DNA of 64,000 nucleotides, from contig JBIPLJ010000008.1 of NCBI GenBank assembly GCA_044368415.1, positions 36,345-100,344 on the forward strand. The letters are read 5' to 3'. This document shows positions 55,801-63,079 of the stretch, in pieces (the first letter of the stretch is position 1; each line of letters starts with the position of its first letter). The stretch comes from UBA4615 sp044368415 (lineage in GTDB: Bacteria > Pseudomonadota > Gammaproteobacteria > Burkholderiales > Burkholderiaceae_E). A program made the position numbers and the translations under genes. A model generated the notes under the pieces. That model was not told where the DNA came from, ran no database searches, and was given only the letters and a program-made list of their open reading frames with translations.

Positions 55801-58800
55801 GGCCGTGCGGTGCTGACGCACCAGCGGTCGCAGCGAGCGGCCCGGACCCACCTCGATGAAGACGGCATCGCCGGCGGCCAGCACGTCGCCGACCGCGTCG
55901 CTGAAACGCACCGGCTCGCGCAGCTGACGCGCCCAGTAAGCGGGGTCGCACGCCTGCTCGGCCTGCAGCGGACGGCCGGTCACGCACGAGTACATCGTCA
56001 GGCGCGGCGCGTTGAGCGCGACGCCGGCGAGCACCCTCTCCACCGCCGGCAACGCGCCATCCATGGCCGCGCTGTGAAACGCATGCGAGACCCGCAGCCG
56101 TGTCGATTCGATGCCGTCCGCGGCCAGGGTCGCCTCGAGCGCGTCGATCGCGTCGGCCGGGCCAGCCACCACCAAGAGCCCCGGCGCGTTCAGCCCGGCG
56201 ATCTCGAGCGTCGGCGCCAGACGGGCCCGGACAACCTCCTGCGTCGCGCGCACCGCGAGCATCGCCCCGGTCGGGCAATCGTCCATCGCCGCACCGCGCG
56301 CCTCGACCGCGCGCATCGCGTCCTCGGGGGACATGACGCCCGCCACGCAGGCCGCGGCCAACTCGCCGACGCTGTGTCCGATCAGCGCGTCAGGCCGCAC
56401 GCCCCAGGCCTGCAGCCAGACCGCCGTCGCGTAGCAGGTGGCGAACAGCGCGGGCTGAGTATTACGCGTGCGCGCGAGCGCCTGCGCCGCTGTGGTGTCG
56501 TCGGGCCCCGCGTCGAGCAGCCAGGCGCGCAGCTGGGTCGCGTCCACGAGACGACAGGCCGACAGCACGCGCTCGAGCGCGTCGCGGTAGACCGCGCTCA
56601 CGGCGTACAGACCGCGCGCCATGCCGGGCCGCTGGGCGCCCTGCCCCGGCATGAGGAACACCACACGCGGCGCCGGGGCCGCAAGGAACGACGGCAGCTT
56701 CGCGCGCAGCATCGCGGCCGCCTCGGCGGCGGACCTCGCGACGACGGCGGCCCGATGCGGCATCGGCCGCCGACCGCGCGCCAGCGTGACCGCAACCGCG
56801 GCAAGCGGTACGTCCGGATGGTCATCGAGGTACCGGACGAGCTGCGCCGCGCGCTGCGCGAGGTCCTCGGCGGTACGCGCCGACAGCGGCAGCAACAGCG
56901 GCCCGACGGCGCGCGCGACCGGCGGCGGCGCCGGACCTTCCTCGAGCACCGCGTGTGCGTTCGTGCCGCCGACACCGAACGAGCTCACTGCCGCGCGCCG
57001 CGGCGTGGCGCTGCGCCGCCACGGCGCGTTCTCGGCAACGACGACAAAAGGCGAACCGGCGAAGTCGATCCTCGGATTGGGCCGCTCGAAGTGCAGCGTG
57101 CGGGGGATCACCTCGTGGTGCAGCGCGAGGGCGGCCTTGATCAGCCCCAGCACGCCGGCCGCCGCGACCGTGTGGCCCAGGTTGCCCTTGAGCGAGCCCA
57201 GCGCGCAGAACCCGGTGTCAGGCGTCCAGGCGCGCCAGGCGCGCGCGAGCGCCGCCACCTCGATCGGATCGCCAAGCGCGGTGCCCGTGCCGTGCGCCTC
57301 GACGTAGCCGATGGTGCGGGGATCGACCCCCGCCGTGCGCAGCGCCTTAGTGATCGCCGCCGCCTGTCCCGAGACGCTCGGCGCCGTGAAGCTCGCCTTG
57401 TCGCCGCCGTCGTTGCCGAGCCCCACGCCGCGCACGATCGCGTAGACGGTGTCGCCGTCGCGGTGCGCGTCCTCGAGCCGCTTGAGCACGACGACCGCGC
57501 CGGCACTGGCGAAGACCGTGCCGCTCGCGTTGGCGTCGAACGGACGACACCGGCCGTCGGCCGACTCCATCGCGCCCTCGACGTGAACGTAGCCCGCCTC
57601 CTGCGGCACGATCACCGTCGCGCCGCCGGCGAGCGCGACGTCGCACTGGCCGCCGGCGAGCGCATGCCACGCCTGCGCGACCGCGACCAGCCCGGTCGAG
57701 CAGGCGGTGTGGACGCTGACGGCCGGCCCACGCAAATCGAGCCGGTGCGCGATCCGGGTCGCCGCGTAATCCTTCTCCGAGGCGAGCATCGCGGAGAACT
57801 CGCCGTGCTCGCCGACAAGCTCGGGGCGCGCAGCGCGCAGCGCGCCGATGTACGTATTGTTCGCGGTACCGGCGTAGACCCCCACCGTGCCGTCGATGCG
57901 CGTCGTGTCGATACCCGCGTGCTCGAGGGCGGACCAGGACAGCTCGAGCAGCATCCGCTGCTGCGGGTCGAGGAGCGTCGCCTCCCGGGCCGGCACGCCG
58001 AAGAACGCGGCGTCGAAGCGCGCCGGGTCCTGGATCGTGCCGCGTGCTGCGACGTAGTCGGGCCGGTTACGCAGCGCCTCGGGGACCGACGCATCGAGCT
58101 CGTGCGGCGCGAATCGCCGGATGCCCTCTCGCCCGGCCACCAGGTTGTCCCAGAAGCTGGCCACGTCGTCGGCGCCGGCGCTGCGGGTGGCGAAGCCGAC
58201 GATCGCGATGCCGGCCCCGCCCCCCGATCCGCCCGCGGCCGTCACCGTGTGCGCCGCGGGCGCCGGGGCATCGGTCTGCAGGGCCGCGACAAGACCGCGC
58301 ACCGTCGGCCGGTCGTAGACGTCGCCGACGCCCAGCCCGGACAAGCCCGCGGCCTCGATCGTCCCCAGGAAGCGCAGCACGAGAAGCGACCGGGCCCCCA
58401 GGTCGAAGAGGTTGGCGTCGTCGGCCAACCGATCCACGCCGAGCAGCTCCTGCCAGGTGTGCCGGATCAGTGCCGCAGGGGCCAGGGAGGCTGCGGAGGC
58501 CGAGGCGCCTGCGGATGCGGCGGACCCTGCGGGTAACGCGGACGCGGCGGCCGAAGCGGACAGCGCGCGACGGTCGATCTTGCCGCTCGGCGTGGTCGGT
58601 AGCCGCTCGAGCGTCACAAATCGCGACGGGACCATGTACGAGGCGAGCCTCGCCCTGAGGCGCGCGCGCAGCGAGGGGGCGTCGACCCCGCCCGCCCCGG
58701 CCGGCACCACGTGGGCGACGAGCATCCTCCCCGCCCCGGGAACGTCCACCGCCACGACCGCCGCGTCGGCCACCGACACATCGCCGGTCAGCACCGCCTC

Positions 58801-60093
58801 GATCTCGCCCGGCTCGACGCGGTGACCGTCGATCTTGACCTGCTCGTCCAGCCGCCCGAGGTATCGAAGGCCGCCGTCGGTATCATGTTCGACCCGGTCG
58901 CCCGTGGCGTACCAGCGACCGTCGAGGCCCTGGACGTCCTCGAGGAAGCGCTCGGCGCTCAGCGCCGGGCGGCCGATGTAGCCATGCGCGAGCGCCTCGC
59001 CGCCGATCAGCAGTTCGCCTTCGCCGGGGCCCAGCGACGACCGCCCGTCGGCGTCGCGCACGGCGACGCGGACATGCGGCAGCGCGCGGCCGATCGTCGG
59101 GAAGTCGGGCCAGCCGGCGGGGTCGCCGTCCAGCACGTCGGCGGTGACCACATGCGTCTCGGTCGGTCCGTAGTGGTTGTGAAGCGTCACCCCGGGCAGC
59201 GCGGCGAGGAGGCCGCGGATCGCAGGTGTCAACTGGAGCGACTCACCGGCACACACGATCTCACGAAGCGCGCCCGGCACCACGCAGCCCGAAGCCGACG
59301 CGATCATCTGCAGGGCCGCGTAGGGCAGGAACACGCGCTCGACGCGCGCCGTATGCATCGCCTCGCGCAGCCGTCGCGGATCGCGTCGCGTCGCGTCGGA
59401 TACCAGGACCAGCGTTCCGGCGCAGGCCAGCGTCGAGAAGACCTCCTGGAAATGCACGTCGAACGAGAACGGTGCGAACTGCAGGGTGCGCGCGGGCCGT
59501 CCGAGCAGCGAATCGGCCGCGTGCCAGCGGATCAGGTGCAGGAGGGGCGCACCACCCATCGCCACACCCTTGGGTCGCCCGGTCGATCCGGAGGTGAACA
59601 GCACGTAGGCGAGATCGTCTGCCGCGCCGTGCAGCGCCTCGGACGGCGCGAGCGCGGCGAGGGTCGGGAAGGTGCCGACCGCCCGCGCCAGTGTCTCGAG
59701 CGCCCCGGGGCCGCCGAGCACGGCCCTCGGCCGCGCATCGTCGAGCATGGACGCCAACCGGTCGGCGGGATACGACAGATCGAGCGGCACGTAGCCGCAG
59801 CCGGCCGACAGGGTCGCGACCAGGTTCACGACCGTATCTACCGAACGCTCCGCTGCCACGCCAATGCGATCGCCCGGGCGCACATCGTGCCCCTTCAGCA
59901 CGGCGACCAGCGCATCGACGCGGCGTCCGAAGTCCCCCCAGGTCACCGCGCCGTCCGGCGCCTCGATCGCGACGGCATCGCCGCCGGTCGCAACGGCGCG
60001 CGCGAGCCAGCCGCGCACCTCGGCGTGGAGCGAGACCGAAGGAGCGTTCCGAAGCGGGGGGTCCCCCGGCGAGAATTCGAGTGGAGCGCCCAT
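46891..60093 (-). CDS. Hybrid NRPS-PKS with prolyl loading module, aminotransferase and terminal glycine module
   Basis: The protein has 4400 residues in one frame; residue numbers are approximate. A1 30-505 (LFTSGSTGRPKGVA), PCP1 530-600 (LGARSLL), KS 627-1055 (Cys in HTACSTGL near 797; EAHGTGT; KGNLGHT), AT 1140-1440 (GHSVGE near 1239; HAFH near 1335, malonyl type), ACP 1535-1600 (GLDSLSL), class III aminotransferase 1750-2195 (PLP Lys in YGKVIGGGLP near 2030), C1 2230-2660 (SHLVFDG), A2 2690-3180, PCP2 3215-3280 (LGGHSLL), C2 3330-3760 (HHLVWDG), A3 3785-4275, PCP3 4300-4370. No KR, DH, ER, methyltransferase, epimerase, thioesterase or reductase domain is present. The KS-AT-ACP-aminotransferase-C order is that of the iturin/mycosubtilin synthases, which make a beta-amino acid. 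Selectivity residues suggest Pro for A1 and Gly for A3. No phosphopantetheinyl transferase or transporter dedicated to it is in view. Confidence 0.95.
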   Translation of the reverse strand: MGAPLEFSPGDPPLRNAPSVSLHAEVRGWLARAVATGGDAVAIEAPDGAVTWGDFGRRVDALVAVLKGHDVRPGDRIGVAAERSVDTVVNLVATLSAGCGYVPLDLSYPADRLASMLDDARPRAVLGGPGALETLARAVGTFPTLAALAPSEALHGAADDLAYVLFTSGSTGRPKGVAMGGAPLLHLIRWHAADSLLGRPARTLQFAPFSFDVHFQEVFSTLACAGTLVLVSDATRRDPRRLREAMHTARVERVFLPYAALQMIASASGCVVPGALREIVCAGESLQLTPAIRGLLAALPGVTLHNHYGPTETHVVTADVLDGDPAGWPDFPTIGRALPHVRVAVRDADGRSSLGPGEGELLIGGEALAHGYIGRPALSAERFLEDVQGLDGRWYATGDRVEHDTDGGLRYLGRLDEQVKIDGHRVEPGEIEAVLTGDVSVADAAVVAVDVPGAGRMLVAHVVPAGAGGVDAPSLRARLRARLASYMVPSRFVTLERLPTTPSGKIDRRALSASAAASALPAGSAASAGASASAASLAPAALIRHTWQELLGVDRLADDANLFDLGARSLLVLRFLGTIEAAGLSGLGVGDVYDRPTVRGLVAALQTDAPAPAAHTVTAAGGSGGGAGIAIVGFATRSAGADDVASFWDNLVAGREGIRRFAPHELDASVPEALRNRPDYVAARGTIQDPARFDAAFFGVPAREATLLDPQQRMLLELSWSALEHAGIDTTRIDGTVGVYAGTANNTYIGALRAARPELVGEHGEFSAMLASEKDYAATRIAHRLDLRGPAVSVHTACSTGLVAVAQAWHALAGGQCDVALAGGATVIVPQEAGYVHVEGAMESADGRCRPFDANASGTVFASAGAVVVLKRLEDAHRDGDTVYAIVRGVGLGNDGGDKASFTAPSVSGQAAAITKALRTAGVDPRTIGYVEAHGTGTALGDPIEVAALARAWRAWTPDTGFCALGSLKGNLGHTVAAAGVLGLIKAALALHHEVIPRTLHFERPNPRIDFAGSPFVVVAENAPWRRSATPRRAAVSSFGVGGTNAHAVLEEGPAPPPVARAVGPLLLPLSARTAEDLAQRAAQLVRYLDDHPDVPLAAVAVTLARGRRPMPHRAAVVARSAAEAAAMLRAKLPSFLAAPAPRVVFLMPGQGAQRPGMARGLYAVSAVYRDALERVLSACRLVDATQLRAWLLDAGPDDTTAAQALARTRNTQPALFATCYATAVWLQAWGVRPDALIGHSVGELAAACVAGVMSPEDAMRAVEARGAAMDDCPTGAMLAVRATQEVVRARLAPTLEIAGLNAPGLLVVAGPADAIDALEATLAADGIESTRLRVSHAFHSAAMDGALPAVERVLAGVALNAPRLTMYSCVTGRPLQAEQACDPAYWARQLREPVRFSDAVGDVLAAGDAVFIEVGPGRSLRPLVRQHRTAGGEVPAVVAMPAEPATDDAGLEAQWLARVGELWCLGVEIAWPLEASAPRATLPAYPFRRTRYWFDETSSAAALASPHIDAATPSAGAAIAPLRAEVTMSRIPRLRQALASIFAGVSGAPSESIEFDVTFVDQGLDSLSLTQAVLEIEQSFGLRLRFRRLMEDLDTPDALARHLDAEIAPDRFAAEPIGDAAMPAAVPSATVATPLPSPSSSSLRVPPLAGLPDHGPGAFAAAGAGDAVAALHDLARRQTLLMSQHFAVLAGLTHGDGLAVADTVPDLAAAGAAPADSPRPGSPRPDAPVADLIARPFGASARIVRSSDPSEFGPAQRAWLDDFVRRYVARTGRSKAFAQANRARMADPRVVTGFNRQWKDLVYPIVADRSSGACIVDIDGNEYIDLLSCFGANLLGYGPEPIRRAMIEQIERGLEVGPQHPLAAEVADLIAELTGMARVAFCNTGSEAVMGALRIARTVTGRRRIAVFTDAYHGIFDEVIVRGGQDGRGRPAAPGIPASSVEHVLVLEWASEASLATLREQAHDLAAIFIEPVQNKHPDVQPQAFVRALREIADAGGCALVFDEVVTGFRVRAGGAQELYGVRADIATYGKVIGGGLPLAAIAGDPKWLDALDGGDWRYGDDSHPEAGVTYFAGTFVRHPLALAAAREVLRRLKAEGPAFYVRLEDRTRGLVDRLNQAFVARSAPVRAVHCASLWRLAWDDGQRNVSLFYYLARFGGLHLYEQFGHFVTDAMGETEIARIVEVFTAALDELMAVGLIPRRAGSPAPRAEPLGSGGAAAHGDPKHRPDTGPLAPGQTERWLAACVDTSARTALNESLCLILEGEVSTVALEAAANDVLARHDAFRIAFDSGEPRQRVVHDARCVARRVDLSGHSDPDAALDVFCVEASRRAFELEQAPLAALSLIRLSDGRHVVHLVASHLVFDGWASATFVADLAVAYRARLDARAPGWGPAASPIAFAERQARAWASPQTAADRVYWRERLAHPPEPPALGDLAPAQPRRYGGDTLRAMFDATTLDALRARARAGRATLFQVLLACVAVAVRRRTGQYDFVIAVPFAGQALEPHALIVADGVLELPLRLDAPAGADFDALLAHTRTHLMDALEHPRVTQAAAARELGLLPTGDRSALTGVLFNLNPRLDATPFSPLKATLREGRKMGLLGELLYNFYEAPQGLTLDLHYSTDHVSPARASSLVDELQAVMIEVAGVQAPRATPELARDAPPAASPELSEAVRWNRTDRPYDASLRLGDLVRRGMSLRPDAVAVRFEGRELSYRELDTHAWALARRLRGLGTRPGDLVGICLERSVEMVVALVGTVFSGGAWVPIDPDYPRERIAGMCEDAVFRAIVTGRNEGARMADVFPVSVPVVELDAATPAVPCDGEDALVGEADNPAYVIFTSGSTGRPKGAVNTHAGVVNWLLWMQDEYALQADARVVQKTPYSFDVSLREFFWPLCVGATIVVARPGGHRDAEYLADLMRDERITLAHFVPSMLRLFLEEPGLEARCAALQRVVCSGEALPLDLVERFFDRLPRVRLCNLYGPTEAAVEVSHWECRRDDPRRLVPIGHPVANTRLYLLDAAMRPVAAGLEGDLYIAGRQVGLGYLARPGLTAERFLSDPFRPGERMYRTGDVARRLDDGAIEYLGRSDDQVKLRGHRVELGEIEGVLIRHPDVERCVVVAREFAPGDLRLVAYVVVRGAMPDEAALRAHVAAHLPEVMVPPHWMALESIPLLSNGKIDRKSLPAPAQALARAAADKVAHAGGTPAPGAEPAPSADPTVATIGREMATLLGRDTVGPDEHFFRLGGHSLLAAQLSARLGVVLGRRPGLRAVFEAPTPAGLARVFSPAQAQPVTDDALTGAPVGASPGAPSPSVDPPDRASIPRRTERTSAPLSLQQQRLWFNEHLVPGTDVNHVPAANRLLGELDLAAFERAWAGVVARHEVLRTVIEASPSGDRQRVLDPAEAPRLIVGSIDVTQPEARESRLADAMTREIGEPFEVSGGPLHRARLWRMGPREHVFFFMAHHLVWDGWSFDLLYAELAEGYEAHRTGRAPDLAPLPVSYGDFAAWQAEPASGAEIVRQVAHWTERLSPLPAPIALPLDRPRPAVMSGRGGSLQIGLDDAAIAPLQALASAGGTTLNVVLLAVYAMLLHRTSAQADLVIGTPFRGREQPQLEPLLGFFVNMLPLRSRFEPSLTLRQWIARTHAVVVEAFASPDVPFEALVRRLNPPRDPSRPLLHQVSFSFQDARGRPTRWGNLDYRRIETRQGGASQDLALACVRTHSELELVFTFNADVFAAAGIGLIARRFAALLQRVAAFADLPMAEVDVVAGDEAARIAAWNATDTPLPTELRVHRLVSAQAARTPDAPAVAAPDGTALSYAELERRSNRIARALRARGVRRGCLVGLCLLRHPDTVAALLGILKAGAAYVPLDPAYPSARLVYMAQHARLSLRVCESGTASVADWPEGPVLRIDDDRAELDAQADSPLPPEHELDARPDDPAYVIFTSGSTGQPKGVVVPHGAVANFLLAMAREPGIAAGDRIVALTTLSFDISVLEVFGPLIVGACVVVATAAHARDGSALAALLAASGATLLQGTPTTWRMLREVGWRPPPDFRGLVGGEPLPVDLAIDLLRAGVTLWNLYGPTEATVWCTVSRVERPEDGVSIGRPIANLAIHILDEAGRPCPIGTPGELWIGGAGVATGYLGRPELTAERFVPDPFSPRPGARLYRSGDLGRWRPDGSIEHHGRIDAQVKLRGHRIELGEIEAVMATHPQVARAVVALRGGRGKDDLLAGYVVPRGTMPADSALREHLRAALPEYMVPQVFVAIESVPLSAAGKVDRAALPEPVSAARVSREPTDAPTTDRERAIAEIWSRLLGVDSVGVGDNFYDLGGHSLLAMRVATEFRREFGVPLDMRRLVFETLGQIAAGMQVGSAGDVAGMPPRDTVATPARKGSLLSRMLGRRSA

Positions 60094-60359
60094 AGCCCTT
60101 AAATGTGACTCGGCTGCGCATCGTTGAGCATCGCCGCCAGCCGGTCGGCGGGATGCGACAGATCGAGCGGCACGTCACCGCAGCCGGCCGAAAGGGCCGC
60201 GACCCAGGTCACCGTGCCGCCCGGCGCCTCGATCGCGAGGGCGTCGCCGCCGGTCGCAACGGCGCACGCGAGCCCGCCGCGCACCTCGGTGTGGAGCAAG
60301 ACCGACGGACCGTTCCGAAGCGCGGGGTCACCCGCCGAGAATTCGTGTGGATCGCCCAT
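59736..60359. repeat. Partial tandem duplication of the NRPS 5' end
   Basis: The first codons of the NRPS (59736-60093) recur just upstream (60102-60359), with high nucleotide identity by eye, both across the start (GAGAATTCG shared) and in the SAGCG/PADRL part. The upstream copy lacks an internal stretch of 39 codons (117 nt), from after VTW to before the SAGCG motif. Differences are scattered, so the duplication is not very recent. Confidence 0.85.
60099..60359 (-). pseudogene. Truncated duplicate of the NRPS N-terminus (86 codons, possibly translated)
   Basis: The intact short frame (MGDPHEFSAGDPALRNGPS...) aligns with NRPS residues 1-120 but has a 39-codon in-frame deletion in the middle. 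It ends after PADRLAAMLNDAQPSHI where the NRPS continues. It retains only a piece of the adenylation N-subdomain, so it cannot activate an amino acid. Its TAA stop lies 5 nt before the NRPS ATG, and TAAGGG next to it is the only Shine-Dalgarno-like sequence for the NRPS. The remnant may therefore serve as a translated leader coupled to the NRPS. The transcription start for both should be further upstream, in 60360-60534. Confidence 0.75.
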
Positions 60360-60440
60360 GGCACCCAGTGTGCCCAGGGTGCGGACCGTCGTGTGTGCGC
60401 TGCATCACGGTGCGGGAGTCCAGTCCGCGACCGCCCCCTG

Positions 60441-60477
60441 GGAAGGACGCCCGCCCGGCGCCGGGCCGACCCCTTCC
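60441..60477. terminator. Strong GC hairpin between the mce-like gene and the NRPS leader
   Basis: The core GCCCGGCGCCGGGC (60453-60466) is a perfect 14-bp palindrome. GGAAGG (60441-60446) and CCTTCC (60472-60477) flank it as a further complementary pair. There is no T tract. It could attenuate transcription coming from the pcc/mce side (minus strand) or bind a dimeric regulator of the NRPS. Confidence 0.4.
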
Positions 60478-60491
60478 GACAGACCAGGATC

Positions 60492-60512
60492 CGGACCCGA
60501 TCCGAGGGTCCG
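60492..60512. terminator. Inverted repeat directly after the mce-like gene
   Basis: CGGACCC, 7-nt loop, GGGTCCG. It begins 23 nt after the stop codon of the minus-strand mce-like gene, as expected for a terminator, but without a following run of T. Confidence 0.4.
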
Positions 60513-60534
60513 CCGCCAGGTGCTCGGCGTCTGC

Positions 60535-61005
<471 letters not shown>

Positions 61006-61013
61006 GGCCCGCC

Positions 61014-63044
61014 TCACTCGAACTCGAGGATGATCTGGTCGACCGCCAGGCTGTCGCCCTTGCCGGCCGCGACCGTCTTCACGACCGCGTCGCGCTGGGC
61101 GATGAGTACGTTTTCCATCTTCATCGCCTCGATGACCGCGAGCCGCTCGCCCGCGCGGACCTGCTGCCCGACCGCCACCGCCACCTCCACCAGCAGCCCC
61201 GGCATCGGCGACAGCAGGAAACGCGAGAGGTCCGGCGGCTGCTTGGCCGGCATCAGGCCGTAGAGCGCCGCCGCACGCGGCGACAGCACCCTCGCCACCA
61301 CCTGCGCGCCGCCGTGCGCCACCACATAGTCCAAGCCTCGGCGCTCGATCTGCGCATGGAAGGGCCGGCCGTCGACCGTGCCAGCGACGCCGATGTCGCG
61401 GATGGGGCCGTCGAAGCGGATCGCGTAGCGCTTGGTGGCGCCGACCGCGACCACCAGTGTCTCGCCGTCGACATGCACCGTCACCGCGGTGTCGGTGCGC
61501 CCGCCCTCGTTGCTCTTGACTACCGCGACCATCTCCTCGGACACCACCACCGAACGGCCGTGCAGCTGCCCCTCGATGCCGGCCGCGCGCTCCAGCAGAC
61601 GACGGTGCGCGGCACCCGCAAGCGCCATCAGAAACGCCGGATCGTCGTGGCGCGCCCCCTGCGCCTGGTAGCCCTGCGGATAGTGCTCGGCGACGAAGCC
61701 GGTGTTGAATTCGACGGTGGCGAAGCGCGGATGCCCGACGAGCGCCGACTGGAATCCGACGTTGCTCGAGATGCCGCGGATCACGAACGCATCGAGCGCC
61801 CCGCGCATCGCCGCGATCGCTTCAGCACGGTCCCGGCCCTTGACGATCAGCTTGGCGATCATCGAGTCGTACTGCATCGGGATCTCGCCGCCCTCGTAGA
61901 CGCCGGTGTCGACCCGCACGCCGGCGGCGGGCACCGGCAGCGCGGCCTCCATCGTGGTCGCCGGCGGCTGGAACTTCACCAGCCGGCCGGTCGAGGGCAG
62001 GAAGCCGCGCGATGGGTCCTCGGCGTTGATCCGACACTCGATCGCCCAGCCGTCGAGCGTCACGTCGGCCTGGCCGAAGGCAAGCGGCTCGCCGGCGGCC
62101 ACGCGGATCATCTGCTCGACCAGGTCCAGGCCGGTGATGCACTCGGTCACCGGATGCTCGACCTGCAGCCGGGTGTTCATCTCGAGGAAGTAGAAGCGCT
62201 TGTCCTTGCCGACCACGAACTCGACCGTGCCGGCGGACTGGTAGTCCACGGCGCGCGCAAGCTGCACCGCCTGCTCGCCCATGCGGCGCGCCGTCTCGCG
62301 GTCGAGGAAAGCGCTCGGCGCCTCCTCAATCAGTTTCTGGTGGCGGCGCTGGATCGAGCACTCGCGCTCCCACAGGTACAGGCAGTGGCCATGGCCGTCG
62401 CCGAGTACCTGGATCTCGATGTGCCGCGGCTCCTCGATGAACTTCTCGATGAAGACCCGGTCGTCGCCGAAGCTGTTGCGGGCCTCGTTGCGGCAGGAGG
62501 CGAAGCCCTCGTGCGCCTCGCGGTCGGTGTATGCGACCCTCAGGCCCTTGCCGCCGCCGCCGGCGGAGGCCTTGATCATCACCGGATAGCCGATGTCCTT
62601 CGCGATCGATACCGCCTGCTCCGGCGTCTCGATCGCCTCGTTCCAGCCGGGGATGACATTGACCTTCGCGGCCTGCGCGAGCTTCTTCGAGGCGATCTTG
62701 TCGCCCATTGCTGCGATCGAGGCGTGTTTCGGACCGATGAAGACGATGCCCTCTTCTTCCACACGCCGCGAGAACTCGCTGTTCTCGCTCAGGAACCCGT
62801 AGCCCGGGTGCACCGCCTCGGCTCCCGTCTGCTTGCACGCCGCGATGATCCTGTCCATGGACAGGTACGACTCGCGCGCCGGCGGCGAACCGATGTGCAC
62901 GGCCTCGTCGGCGAGCCCGACGTGGCGGGCGTCGCGGTCGGCGTCCGAGTACACCGCGACCGTCGTGATGCCCATTCGGCGGGCAGTCTTGATGACGCGG
63001 CAGGCGATCTCGCCGCGGTTGGCGATCAGGATCTTCTTGAACAT
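61014..63044 (-). CDS. pccA: Propionyl-CoA carboxylase alpha subunit (biotin carboxylase-BCCP)
   Basis: The 676-residue protein has a biotin carboxylase domain (MFKKILIANRGEIACRVI, ATP-grasp loop KASAGGGGKGLRV, EFIEEPRHIEIQVLGDGHG-type region, FLEMNTRLQVEHPVTE), a BT linker domain (about residues 500-600) and a C-terminal biotinyl domain with EAMKMENVL (biotin Lys near residue 641). Length and linker fit PCC alpha rather than AccC (about 450) or MCC alpha. It carboxylates propionyl-CoA to methylmalonyl-CoA with the beta subunit encoded 35 nt upstream. The start at 63044 is the family start. Confidence 0.93.
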   Translation of the reverse strand: MFKKILIANRGEIACRVIKTARRMGITTVAVYSDADRDARHVGLADEAVHIGSPPARESYLSMDRIIAACKQTGAEAVHPGYGFLSENSEFSRRVEEEGIVFIGPKHASIAAMGDKIASKKLAQAAKVNVIPGWNEAIETPEQAVSIAKDIGYPVMIKASAGGGGKGLRVAYTDREAHEGFASCRNEARNSFGDDRVFIEKFIEEPRHIEIQVLGDGHGHCLYLWERECSIQRRHQKLIEEAPSAFLDRETARRMGEQAVQLARAVDYQSAGTVEFVVGKDKRFYFLEMNTRLQVEHPVTECITGLDLVEQMIRVAAGEPLAFGQADVTLDGWAIECRINAEDPSRGFLPSTGRLVKFQPPATTMEAALPVPAAGVRVDTGVYEGGEIPMQYDSMIAKLIVKGRDRAEAIAAMRGALDAFVIRGISSNVGFQSALVGHPRFATVEFNTGFVAEHYPQGYQAQGARHDDPAFLMALAGAAHRRLLERAAGIEGQLHGRSVVVSEEMVAVVKSNEGGRTDTAVTVHVDGETLVVAVGATKRYAIRFDGPIRDIGVAGTVDGRPFHAQIERRGLDYVVAHGGAQVVARVLSPRAAALYGLMPAKQPPDLSRFLLSPMPGLLVEVAVAVGQQVRAGERLAVIEAMKMENVLIAQRDAVVKTVAAGKGDSLAVDQIILEFE

Positions 63045-63079
63045 GGTCGGTGGCGTCCGTTCCGTGGGTCGAGAGCCGC

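Noticed and set aside
55570..58536. A 988-codon plus-strand open frame antisense to the KS/AT region
   Set aside because: Same reason: the opposite strand of high-GC coding DNA stays open by chance; no recognisable motif.
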